The translations under genes were made by a program, and so were the position numbers. The notes below the pieces were generated by a model, which made no database searches, was not told the origin of the DNA, and saw only the letters and a list, made by a program, of their open reading frames with translations. 64,000 bases of DNA from Sipunculus nudus (taxonomy: Eukaryota; Annelida; Sipuncula; Golfingiida; Sipunculidae). Shown here piece by piece: positions 23,201 through 33,450 of the stretch. The stretch is from NCBI GenBank assembly GCA_026874595.1, contig CM049314.1, forward strand, positions 55,969,812 to 56,033,811, in the 5' to 3' direction. The stretch's first letter is position 1, and each line of letters opens with the position of its first letter.

Positions 23201-25247
23201 TGCAAGGACAATTGTTTATAATCCAGATTTCGGATTAATGCTGCATCATCTATTTGGTAAAACAAATTGACATGATACCTAGAAAAGACACATTTTCATA
23301 GTGTTGTTGCAACTGTCAGTCAGTGTAAGGGATTAATGGGAATAAATTAACGTTTATTCAAATATATCTTTTCATATTACTGTTTTTACAACACCTAAAC
23401 ATTTATACAAATATATCAATAACTTCAAAAGATGATTTATATCAAAAGATATATTCATGTTCTACTGAACTGCCAGATCATGAACCCGCAGCACGCCCTG
23501 CCCGCACAGACTTTATTTCAGCCTGCCCAGCACTTTCTAAGATGTAGCCCATCCCGCCCCACAATGAATCCTATGCGGGGGCCTGTGGGGGCCGCGGGCT
23601 GCGATCCCCCGCAGGCTATGGGTCTAAAACCGCCCAGCGCAGGGCGTTACTGCACACTGGTGTGTAATGTAATTTAGTTGACCGGTTCATCTGCGCAGGG
23701 CTTTGTCAATGCTTGTGAGTTTGCAGAAGTCTTAGGTGATTGCTGGCCAGGCGAGCATATAATGTGCGTGGGAGCTGACAGAGGACTTTTCCATTGTTTA
23801 TCACAACCCCTCAACAGGGTGTTATTAAGCTTTGACTTACTTCCCTCCTAATCACCTGCTGTATGTTTTATAAATTAGTACACACACACACACATATATA
23901 TATAAATATATACATATAGTTGACCAAAAAGTGTTTACTTGTCTCTTTGTAGATGTACAACATTATAAAATATTACATATAAAGAAAAATAATTCCCACA
24001 GCAATCACATTGCAAATGTAGAGCACAATGTCAGTACCTTTAGATGAAAGTTTATTGAATCACACCCTTCAAAAAATTCACTGCAGACTATTATTGGTTC
24101 TATCATGTAAAAATGGCTAGAATATAATTTAATAGTATACAAAATGGTAACTAGTTAAAAACCTTTAGGTAGCAGTATTTAAATGTAATTTTAGAATGAA
24201 ATATTTCCCAAAATTACTTCATTAAAAGTGTGTTCTACTTTAATATACATGACACATTCACACTTTAAAAAAAATTATATGCATTTTATGTATTGAACAA
24301 TGATATGTTTGATGAAAGAACTGAAAGGTATACACAATACTGATTGCTTGTGTTTCTTTTGCAAACAATCTTTAAAACTATTTTCCATGGACCATCACAG
24401 TCACCTGTTATACTTGTGTATACTTGATAAGCTTTATATCTAAAAAAATTTTCACTGTTATCATATAACTGTTACGCTAAGACAGGCAAAAAATTCTCAC
24501 CCCAGTCACTATAATAAAACTATACAGACCTCTACCAACTACAGAAGAGACAAGAGGTGTCCATTTAGCCTACACTAGTCACATTCAGCATGCTTGATTA
24601 TCTCATGACAGTATTAAGTGACACTGAATCATATGAACAACCCCCCCCCTCCCCTTCCCACTTGTAACCCTCAGTCACATACTAAGTGTAAGACTTAATA
24701 CAAACCTTACACTTAAGAGGAGAAAAAAAAAATAAAAGTCCATGCCAGCTGAGCACCAGTCACAATCTGGGTGCTGTATTATCTAACACTGGTATATATT
24801 TATAAATATAGTAATATATTCCTATTACCAACTTTCATTTCCAGGTTGGGAAGTGTCTCGAGTTCATGGTGGTGGTGAATTTTAGACAAAGTTCATTAAT
24901 GTATATATAAAATTTATAATCCCTCCGTGATTCATTAACCATTAGTCAGTTGATAATAATTAATTAATTATTTAATGTGCTATAATGGTGAACCATGTGC
25001 CACACTTTTGACATGACCAATGAGGGAATTTGTGTCAGTGAGGTGTTGTATTGGTTATATGTTTTATTATAATAAAAATGTAATATCACCATCTGTCAGT
25101 TTTTGTTTGTCCTCGCATTATCTGGAACAAAACTAAACTAAAAATATTCACTACTAACGTGGAATTCATGTGATGTGGATGTCACTGTAAAAGACCCCCA
25201 TACTTTGAAATGAATGCTAGATCAAACTATCCCAATTATAATGGCTG
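20204..25247. repeat. Giant palindrome 1, right arm
   Basis: Reverse complement of 15034-20080. It contains mirrored versions of every left-arm landmark, including the GC islands (about 21655-21770 and 23485-23700) and the TG/TA microsatellite. The right end abuts the satellite array directly. Confidence 0.95.
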
Positions 25248-27480
25248 TGCTATATCTCAGATATGGGTTACCCTAACCCTTCGGGCATGAAATACTCCAG
25301 TAAGTGTTTGTTACTATTAATATATGCTATATCTAGGATACGGGTTACCAAACCCCTTCGGTATGAATACTCCAGTAAGTGTTTGTCATTATTAATATAT
25401 GCTATATCTAGGATCAGGGTTACCCTAACCCTTCATGCTTTAAATACTCCAGTGGGTGTTTGTCACTATTAATATATGCTTTATCCGGGATATGGGTACC
25501 CTAACCCGTCGGGCATAAAATTTTCCAGTAAGTGATTGTCACTTATAATATATGCAATATCCGGAAAACGGGTTACCCTGACCCTTTGGGCATGACATAC
25601 AACTTTGTGTTTGTCACTATTAATATATGCTCTATCCAGGATAAGGGTTCCCTAACCCTTCGGGCATGAAAAACTCCAGTAAGTGATTGTCACTTATAAT
25701 ATATGCCATATCTGGAGAACGGGTTACCCTAATCCTTCGGGCATGACATACTCCTTTAAGTGTTTGTCACTATTAATATATGCTATATCCGGGAAACGGG
25801 TTAACCTAACCCTTCAGCTATGAAATACTCCAGAAAGTGTATGTCACTATTAATGTATGCTATAACTAAATACGGGTTACCCTCACCCTTCAGGCATAAA
25901 AAACCCCCGTAAGTGTTTGTCACTATTAATATATGCTATATCCTGGAAACGGGTTGCCCTAAAACTTCGGGTATGAAATACTCCAGTCAGTGTATGTCAC
26001 TATTATTGTATGCTAGATCTCAGATACAGGTGACCCGAACCCTTCGGGCATGAAATACTCCAGTAAGTGATTGTTACTATTAATATATGCTATATCCGGG
26101 AAACGGGTTACCCTGATCTTTCCGGCATGACATACCCCTTTAAATGTTTGTCACTATTAATATATGCTATATCCGGAGAACGGGTTACCCTAATCCTTCG
26201 AGCATGATATTCACCAGTAAGTGTTTGTCACTTATAATATGCTATACCCAAAATACGGGTTACCCTAACCCTTCGGGCATGACACACCCCTTTAAGTGTT
26301 TGTCACTATAAATATATGGTATATCCAGGATACGGGTTAGGTTTATCCTCCGGGAATGAAATATTCCAGTAAATGTTTGTCCCTATTAATATATGCTATA
26401 TCCGGGATACGGGTTACCCTAACCCTTCAGGCATGATTTACCTCTATAAGTGTTTGTTGCTATTAATATATGCTATATCCAGGATACGGGACACTATCCC
26501 TTCAGATATGAAATACTCCAGTCAGTGTTTGTTACTATTAATATGTACTATATCCAGGATACAGGTTACCTTAACCGTTTTGGCATGAAAGACTCCACTA
26601 AGTGTGTGTCACTATAAATTTATGCTTTGTCCGAAGATGGGTTACCCTAACCCTTTGGATATGATGGAAATACTCCAGTAAGTGCTTGTCAATATATGTT
26701 CTTTGCCATAACCCCTTGGCCATAAAATAAGCCAGGAAGTGTTTCTCACTATTAATATATGCTATATCTGGGATACGGGTTACCCTAACCCTACGGGCAT
26801 GAAATACTCCAGTAGGTGTTTCTCACTATTAATATATGCTATATCCCAGATACAGTTTACTCTAACCCTTCGGGTATGAAATACTCCAGTCTGTGTTTGT
26901 TATTATTAATATGTACTATATCTGAAGACTGGTTACTCTAACCCTTTGGATATGATGGAAATAATCCAGTAAATGCTTGATACTATTAACTGTACTATAC
27001 CTGGGATATGGGATACCCTAACCTTTTAGGCAGGAAATTCTCCAGGTAGGGTTTGTCCTGTTAATAAATGTTATATCCGAATACGGGTAACCCTAACCCT
27101 TCGGGCATGAAATACTGTAGTAAGTGTTAGACATAATTAGTATTTGCTGTATCTGGTATACAATTACCATAACCCATTTACATGAAAAACTTCAGTAAGC
27201 GTATGTAACTATTAATCTATGTTATATCCAGGATACAGGTTACCCTAACTCTTTAGGCATGATATACTCAAGTAAGTGCAGGTCACTTTTAATATATGCT
27301 TTAATCAGGATGCGGGTTACCCTAATCCTTTGGCATGAAATACTACTGTAAGTGTTGGTCACTGTTTTGAACTATTAATATATGCTAAATCCGTATCCAG
27401 GATGTTTGTCACTATAAGTATATGCTATGTCCGAATCAGGTTACCCTAACCCTTCGGATATGAATGAAATATACCAGTGA
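25248..27480 (+). repeat. ~78-bp satellite array, copy 1
   Basis: About 28 units with consensus parts GGATACGGGTTACCCTAACC, CTTCGGGCATGAAATACTCC, AGTAAGTGTTTGTCACTATT and AATATATGCTATATCC. Units are noticeably diverged from each other, so the array is not freshly homogenised. Open frames here are repeat translations. The CCCTAACCC core resembles a telomere repeat but occurs once per unit. Confidence 0.92.
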
Positions 27481-27484
27481 TTAA

Positions 27485-27985
27485 TAAAAGTTATATTACT
27501 GGGAAAAAAATGCTTAGCTTGGACAAGTTTTTTGTTAAGTGATCATAAAATCTTTCCTGAATATCTATAAAATGCATTATCTTTGGGCGCATAACTTTTT
27601 AAAATTGAATTATACAGATTTAATTTCTGGCATCAACAGAGGAACTATATAGAGATTATTTTTGGTAAATATTAAGAAAAACAGATGAGTGTATTTGACA
27701 TTTGGCAGTCCTGAGGTGTGAAAAAAGGTTTTTAATGAAAAATTGAGGATTTTCCTAATTTTCTCAATGGAACATAGTTGCAAAGACCCAGTTTTTGGCT
27801 TGGTAGGAGATCTTGGGGACATCTATCATTTGTCAAATTTAAGATTCCTTGGACTTAGGGTTTCAAAACGTGGCACATGTACGGACAGATAGATGGACGG
27901 ACGGACGGACAGACGGACGGACAGATGACGGGCAATGGAGCACGGCTATAGCTCAGATGACTTATAGTCAGCTGAGCTAAAAAAG
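27485..27985 (+). repeat. R1 dispersed repeat, copy b
   Basis: Full-length copy starting TTATATTACTGGGAAAAAA and ending with (GGAC)n at about 27893-27925, then TAGCTCAGATGAC-TTATA-GTCAGCTGAGCTA, a 13-bp stem (one mismatch) with 5-nt loop, then CTAAAAAA. It follows the satellite directly. The open frame on its minus strand is not a gene. Confidence 0.85.
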
Positions 27986-28531
27986 GAGTCAGTCTAAATT
28001 ATCATTTGCACTCAACACTGGACTTGTGTGATCAATAGTGATGCCTTTAATGAGGAAAAACTGGGAATACCAATATTAAATAGAAAGCAGTCCATGATGT
28101 GAAAATGTTCCCAAAGCAGCTAATGTCCAATATTGAGATTATGATATAAACCAATTGTAGCAAAAGATGACACTGATCAAACTGAATTTATTATGTCTCA
28201 AAACAAAAGGCAGGCACCAAAGAATGGTAATTGACAAATAGACAGGTCAATCTGGCATGAAGAAAAACTCAACAAAAACAAAATCCAGAAGATGCAATTT
28301 GATGGGAGACATTAAGGATTTAAGGTACAGTCCACAACCATACAAATAATGTAATGTCAAATTTAAGATAGATAAATATACATATCTGTAAAAATTCTGT
28401 TGTGAGCCTTTAAATTAATCAATGTATATAGTCATTTCATAGGCACCAGACATGATTACACTCCACATAAAGAACTATAGTCATGAAGAAATAGTTCTCA
28501 TGATTAGTCACAGTAGCACATGCAATTGCAC
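27986..28531. other. Non-coding, 3' of the DUF3987-like gene
   Basis: AT-rich sequence with no recognised motif. It is the expected place for the 3' untranslated region of the minus-strand gene. Confidence 0.35.
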
Positions 28532-28770
28532 TCAATATGTTAATTGTAATTTCGATTGCACTGCACTGGGTATTTCGTCCCTCAACTTCCGTGTAAATAC
28601 TGTGGTATTCTTCCCTTTGTGTTTTTTGTGGACCACCGAACCCAGACCTGCCCCTGCCACTAAACTGAAGAAAGCTTGGGCGTCTTCAGCCAGATACTTA
28701 GAGTTCCCATCACGTTTTACAGGCGGGATAAGTCTATGGCGACAAGCCTGTGCGGCGGTGACAGTTTCCC
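28532..28770 (-). CDS. Probable C-terminal exon of the DUF3987-like gene, copy 1
   Basis: Acceptor ACTCTTACAG precedes 239 nt open to a TGA at 28532-28534. The translation reads ETVTAAQACRHRLIPPVKRD, AEDAQAFFSLVAGAGLGSVV, KNTTVFTRKLRDEIPS. A basic, winged-helix-like end with GLGxV and a xTTVFxR strand is consistent with the C-terminal region of eukaryotic DUF3987 proteins, which I recall only loosely. Same strand and downstream of the other exons, so it probably belongs to the same gene. No middle-domain exons were recognised between it and 29891, so the gene may be internally deleted. Copy 2 has four extra nucleotides right at the splice acceptor, changing the exon phase. Confidence 0.5.
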
Positions 28771-29890
28771 CTGTAAGAGTTTTGTCACTTTGGTTGGGTA
28801 CATCAGAGCACTGATGCAACCCCTATTGTAGTACTAGAAGGTTACCAAGCAGAGCTATAGGGACAAATGTGCTTCACACAGGAGCTTGACATGCCAGATG
28901 ACAAAAAATGCTCCAATACAATTTTTAACAAGTTCAAATTGATCTAATTAGATCCTTATGGGTACCATGTCAGACAAATGTAGATTCCAGAATAAAAATG
29001 CATAGTCTAAGATGGTCAATTTAAGATAATGATAATCAGACACTGATACTGATAATCAGATACTGATATCATATAAACACTTTGTTTATATTTAAATACC
29101 AAAAAACAAGAAAACGATAAACCATGATATCTGTATACCAACATATTGAAAAACAACAACTGAATCTTAAAATTAGATAAGTCAATTAGGTAACTCAACC
29201 CAGGTAGCTATACGTGCATTATAATTTGACTGATTGTGGTTAACTTAATTCTGCCCTATTGTCTGGTGTTATGCAGACTGTTTATAGAAATCTTTAAGGA
29301 AAGTATATTGTGGTTTTTAATTTGAGACCATGCTGAGAAGTATATGGATCATTATTGGATCAGGGTTCACCCTTAATTTTCCAGGGGATCTCAATGCAGT
29401 GGTCCATTTGTATTGGTAGGGTAGGAATGCGAAAAATATGTATCAGAATGTCACAGAAGGTCAAACAACATGGCACTCTAACTGTCAAATGGAGGGATGA
29501 CAAAGCAATACCTTGTCCAGCACTCCAGGATTTATCACCGCTAGAGCTTTAAATTGTACCCAAGTATAAGAATATCACATTCATAATTAAATAAATTCAT
29601 TGTTATCATATAGGGGAACAGTTCCAAATGAAAAACAAGCAGTATTCAGTAAGTGAAACAACTACAACCCATAATTGATCTACCCACTCAACTGGTCACT
29701 TAGACAAAGAGATAAATGTTGGTATCTGGCCAAACACCAAACCCTGAACAACCCTGAAGAAGTGTTATGATGATTTGATAATGGGAACCCATATATGTTA
29801 AATGGATTAAAACATGACTCAATGTTGCCATGAAAAGTCTTTATTTGAAAATGAAACTGGAACTAGCACAAAATACAGCAAGGTGGGTAC
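28771..29890. other. Intron-like sequence of the DUF3987-like gene
   Basis: AT-rich. A minus-strand stretch around 29370-29552 (HIFRIPTLPIQMDHCIEIPW in one frame) is open but unrecognised. The expected central exons of a DUF3987 protein are not visible. Confidence 0.35.
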
Positions 29891-30049
29891 TTGCATCATG
29901 TAATTTTTCAAAAGAAAACTGGTTAACAATCAGCATGGCTTGTCCTCTTCACTGAATTCTGGGTCCTCTTGAGCTTTTTGAGACATTTCCTCCTGGAGTG
30001 TGATAATGCCAGATTCCAAACACTGTTGTGCTCCGCTTTTATTGAGACC
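29891..30049 (-). pseudogene. DUF3987-like gene, exon with frameshift, copy 1
   Basis: Acceptor AATTCCAACAG leads in phase 0 to GLNKSGAQQCLESGIITLQE and MSQKAQEDPEFSEEDKPC, then TGA (29930-29932). In the next frame MLIVNQFSFEKLHDAS follows at once, ending at a GT donor near 29891. In DUF3987 proteins a GQKGxxKSxxxxxLxxxIxxLQEE segment is followed by a VxxFSFExLH motif, so both halves belong together and are split by a one-base frameshift. The same lesion is in copy 2 (62300-62458). It could be an old pseudogene, or the first half could be a genuine terminal exon. Confidence 0.5.
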
Positions 30050-31268
30050 CTGTTGGAATTATTGATAAATACATCAGTGCAGGAAACAGGTGGTATATAG
30101 TATAAGTATAAATAAAACAAGCTGTTGTAAACATTGACAATCAGCCCACAGAGGGCGGGCACCATCATATGATACCTCAAATGTAATGATGTCCAATGTA
30201 CAAGGCACTTTAAGCACAGTGTACTCCAACCACAAGCAATGAAACATCATTATGCCACAATAAAAATAACATTGGTATAAACACTCAAAAATTTAGAAGC
30301 TGATCAGGTTTTTAATCAGATTTATAACTGCATTCCTTTAGTCATATATTGCCCTAAACCATAGTACCAAAATGACCCAATCATGAAGCATCACAAAATG
30401 ATGGCATATATTCCCACATCTATAACATTGTAGTTTCCCAGACAATTAATCCCCCTCAACAATCCCACTGTGTTCAAAATGGTGAAGCTTTATTATACAG
30501 CACTAGGAAAACAACATATGGGTTGCCTCATACCATAAATTTTCAGTATAGTAGACAAATCTAAAATGATTTTGTTTATGACACACCTATACAAAAGATT
30601 TTGATCTTACATGATATATACCTCATGTCGTCGATCAATAAACACTGTATATGCATAATCAGAAAAGTCACTGTTATTTCTTGACTTATAATGACTATTA
30701 GGTGGCAATAATGAGTTGATGAAAGGATAATAACCAATGGCCACACCATTATCACATGACAGGACAATAAAAGGTCCGTTGTGTTTTATTTAGTATGCTG
30801 ACCAAGTTGTTAATCTTGAAAACTGACTCAATGCCCAAAGCATCCCCAGTGAAATAACATCAATCAAGCCAAATGAAAAGATATACATGTAAATGCATAA
30901 TGGGAGGAATTGTGTACACAAGTTTTAAATTATAATGTAGACAGAAGTGACTGATCGGATGGTGAGTTAGGTGAAAAGAGGAGCATTTGAAGGTAACACC
31001 ACCAATGTGCAATTCATGAATTTTTTTAATACAAGTTGTTGGTCGCATATTTGTGTACCATGAAATTTGTAGGAGGTTAGTTTAATAAATGTGTGATTTA
31101 TTCTCAAAAGGGCCTGTTGCACAGTCCAGGTAAACCTCATTTTAATCAGTTCAGCCCTCACACTGTTAATTACAGGCCCATGTGAAATAATAAAAGTTAT
31201 CAAATAGAACCCAAAACTTGGTGTACAGTACGATAGTTAAGGAAAAGAGAAACATTTAGACAACAAAC
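30050..31268. other. Intron of the DUF3987-like gene
   Basis: AT-rich. It contains an open minus-strand stretch at about 30617-30780 (FIVLSCDNGVAIGYYPF..., FSDYAYTVFIDRRHE) that has a usable donor but no convincing acceptor or family match. Confidence 0.35.
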
Positions 31269-31401
31269 CTTTTGTCCAATGAGTGCAGTCCACAAAATTC
31301 CAGGCTCTTTCCATGCCCCACGCATACTATACAGGCATTCCCGGTTGTTAAACCAAGTCCAACAGTGAGTAGTGGCACATATATGAAAGCTGGTGGAACA
31401 C
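31269..31401 (-). pseudogene. DUF3987-like gene, core exon with frameshift, copy 1
   Basis: Acceptor ACTCCTAG, donor CAAAAG|GTTTGT. Entered in phase 1 from the exon at 33321-33450, it reads GVPPAFIYVPLLTVGLGLTT, then in the next frame SMRGAWKEPGILWTALIGQK. DUF3987 proteins carry a GxPxxFxFxPLLT helix followed by a WxEPxILWxxxxGxKG strand-turn, and both halves of that signature are here, separated by a one-base shift around GNAC. The shifted frame leaves in phase 0, matching entry into the exon at 29891-30049 (GLNKSG...). The coding frame is therefore broken or mis-sequenced. The same sequence occurs in copy 2 at 63678-63810. Confidence 0.58.
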
Positions 31402-33320
31402 CTAGGAGTGGAGAGAAAAAATGTGTCTTCAACCTATGTTATGACTATGGTACACGGTAAACATTTGGAGAAAAGCTAATCTCACTACTCAGATTTAACA
31501 TAAATCTGAGGTATCCAAAGTGCAATGACAGAATCCTGAAGGCACTAGATATAATGGTAGAGCCATGGTGTGCTGAGTGACCTGATTGAAGCAAGGATTG
31601 ATATGCTTTACCAAAGAGTGGTCAGTATCTGTCCTAGAAATATCAAGCCTCCCAAATAATGCAATTGAACATGACCATGAAGGCACGATCATGATGAAAG
31701 TGTTATCTTACCTAGGTGAACAAAACAAAACCAGGGAAAGTCTGGGTGTCAACCATGTTTGTAGGGTACCATGGAATAATGCAAGATAAGTTAAAACAGT
31801 GGGTTATTGGTTACAATAATTAAACATACAGTGTCACATGAATAAAATGTTTGTTTAATAAATGTACTTCTATATACAGTGTTCAAGTCATTCAATGACA
31901 ATGAAACAAAAGGTGAAGATTACATTGAAGCTGACAAAATGACTTTAGTATCATTAAGTGTTTATAACTTCCAAGTGACTGAAGCCATTATACAATGATG
32001 CCCCAAGTGTAGGCCACCTGGCCCAACATCCCAATCACCCAAAGAGATCATGAAATGAAATGTTCCTCATAAAAAGTAAGGAATGCACAGCTGGTAAGCC
32101 AGGGGTAATAACATGTGGCAATATAGTCAAATCATGCAAAGAAGAAGTGAATAGGCTTCACATATAAAGGTTAAAGTTGTGGGGAAAAGGCAGCAAAAAT
32201 AGTAATAATTGCCAATGATACCAGGTTCAGCACACCCAAATTATGTTATTAATAATAATAGGGTCAAGACAGCTGTCATAACCAGAGAAAAACATAGCAA
32301 AAGGTCAAATGTGACTGCCAAGAAATCAGTTATCTCATGGAACTAAATATGAGGGAAAAAATGGAATAAGGAAAAAAATTAATTGGACTGTTGAAGGTAA
32401 AAATGTTAATGTCAAAGTGAACATGATTCCCATAATAGGAAAATCTTGCAATGTATAAAGATTTCCCTTCCTGTTGTTATCCTGCACCAAATAAAACTGT
32501 GAATGTATATGTTCCAAGATTGTTTACTAGCTGGAAATGGATCAATTAGCTGATGATTATATGGTGTAGCCACTGTGAACTCAATACCTCATAAAATAGT
32601 AAATGTATTTCACATTGTTCAAGTTATGATTGTAAGTATGTGTCAACTAGATTTAACCTGATTAAACCTAGATTTAAGACAAGTATTTCATATTCTCTAT
32701 ATATTTGCAATTAATGTTGGTGTTGTTAATTACATTTCAAGAACACTACAACTAAGGGGTATAAAAATGATGTTAATTTTTATACCATTTAAATTGTAAG
32801 GGAATTAAATGTACTTTGCGAAAAGAAGAAATGAACTGAATGAAGTATGATATACCTTCAGATATAAAGCACATCTATACAACAAGTGTAGTATACAACC
32901 ACACTGCAGTGTTTCTCATAATGTTATTCACTATTCTGGGCCTGAATGTTTATGGTGCTGTGCCAGAATATAAACTGTTAAAGTTGAAATTAATTAGGCA
33001 TCTGCCACCCCTATTGAAAAGGTAAAAATATATCCATCATGAGAGTAATAGCACCTATGGGATATGGCAGACATTGTGACAGAGGTAAAAAATAAATGAT
33101 TCCCATTGCTTTTCAAGAATAAAATATGGGATCCTTGTATCAAGTAATATAGCACACCGAGATTACATTCACTAGCAGTCCTGGTAAATGGTTTTACAAT
33201 GATTGTAGCTGATGTACTAGATCCCGTTTATATTGACATGATAAGTCAGTTTAATGCAGAACTGACTGTGGCTGAAATAACAAAGTTTTAAGATCATGAA
33301 TGATCACCATGTGTGCTCAC
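31402..33320. other. Intron of the DUF3987-like gene
   Basis: AT-rich with no recognised features. Beyond 31591 there is no counterpart inside this window because copy 2 runs off the end. Confidence 0.35.
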
Positions 33321-33450
33321 CTGCTTTCTGGGCCTCAACAGCCACAATCTGCCTGACATTGGGACATACAGCTTTCTTCCAAGGCAGCATCACCTCTTGA
33401 GCCTTCCTATAACGCTTCATCACTACTGCCCTGTCTATCTTTTTCCCCAT
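33321..33450 (-). CDS. DUF3987-like gene, 5'-side exon
   Basis: A 130-nt exon with acceptor CTTTTCAG and donor GCAG|GTGAGC, phase 0 in, phase 1 out. Translation: MGKKIDRAVVMKRYRKAQEV, then MLPWKKAVCPNVRQIVAVEA and QKA(G). Joined to the next exon this gives an Arg/Lys-rich helix, a Trp, PxVRxIVxxxAQKAG and then VPPAFIYVPLL, the order seen at the N-terminal edge of DUF3987 domains. The exon is intact. Upstream coding exons were not identified with confidence: the candidates at 40179 and 41360 leave in phase 1 and cannot join directly. Confidence 0.55.

Larger units (their letters stand above)
11859..31591 (+). repeat. Large direct duplication, copy 1
   Basis: Colinear and same-orientation with 44430-64000. 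The offset is 32571 at the left boundary, 32404 after a 165-bp deletion in copy 2, 32405 across the satellite, and 32409 from the 4-nt indel near 28771 to the window end. The first 3.2 kb show only about four substitutions. The left boundary is sharp: 11858 and bases before it do not match 44429 and before. The right end is set only by the window edge, so the unit could be the whole 11859-44429. Confidence 0.95.

Noticed and set aside
15034..25247. Sequencing hairpin artefact (inverted read not split at the adapter).
   Set aside because: Arms differ at fixed positions, the same differences recur in copy 2, and there is a real unpaired spacer. An assembly cause for the larger 32-kb duplication is still possible.
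25263..26588. Open frames within the satellite that look like repeated peptides (YSSKCLLLLIYAISRI).
   Set aside because: They are translations of the tandem monomer and are interrupted irregularly by its point changes.
25248..27480. Interstitial telomere array.
   Set aside because: CCCTAACCC appears only once per ~78-bp unit and never as consecutive TTAGGG repeats.
25248..27480. CRISPR-like array of regularly spaced repeats.
   Set aside because: The units are whole diverged monomers with no unique spacers, and the DNA is eukaryotic.
30576..30780. Minus-strand open stretch with FSDYAYTVFIDRRHE and a GT donor, first considered as an exon between 31269 and 30049.
   Set aside because: An acceptor (CACCTAATAG) can be phased in from the unshifted frame of the 31269-31401 exon. 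However, the shifted frame of that exon (WKEPGILWTALIGQK) joins directly in phase 0 to GLNKSG at 30049 and matches the family order, so no exon is needed here.
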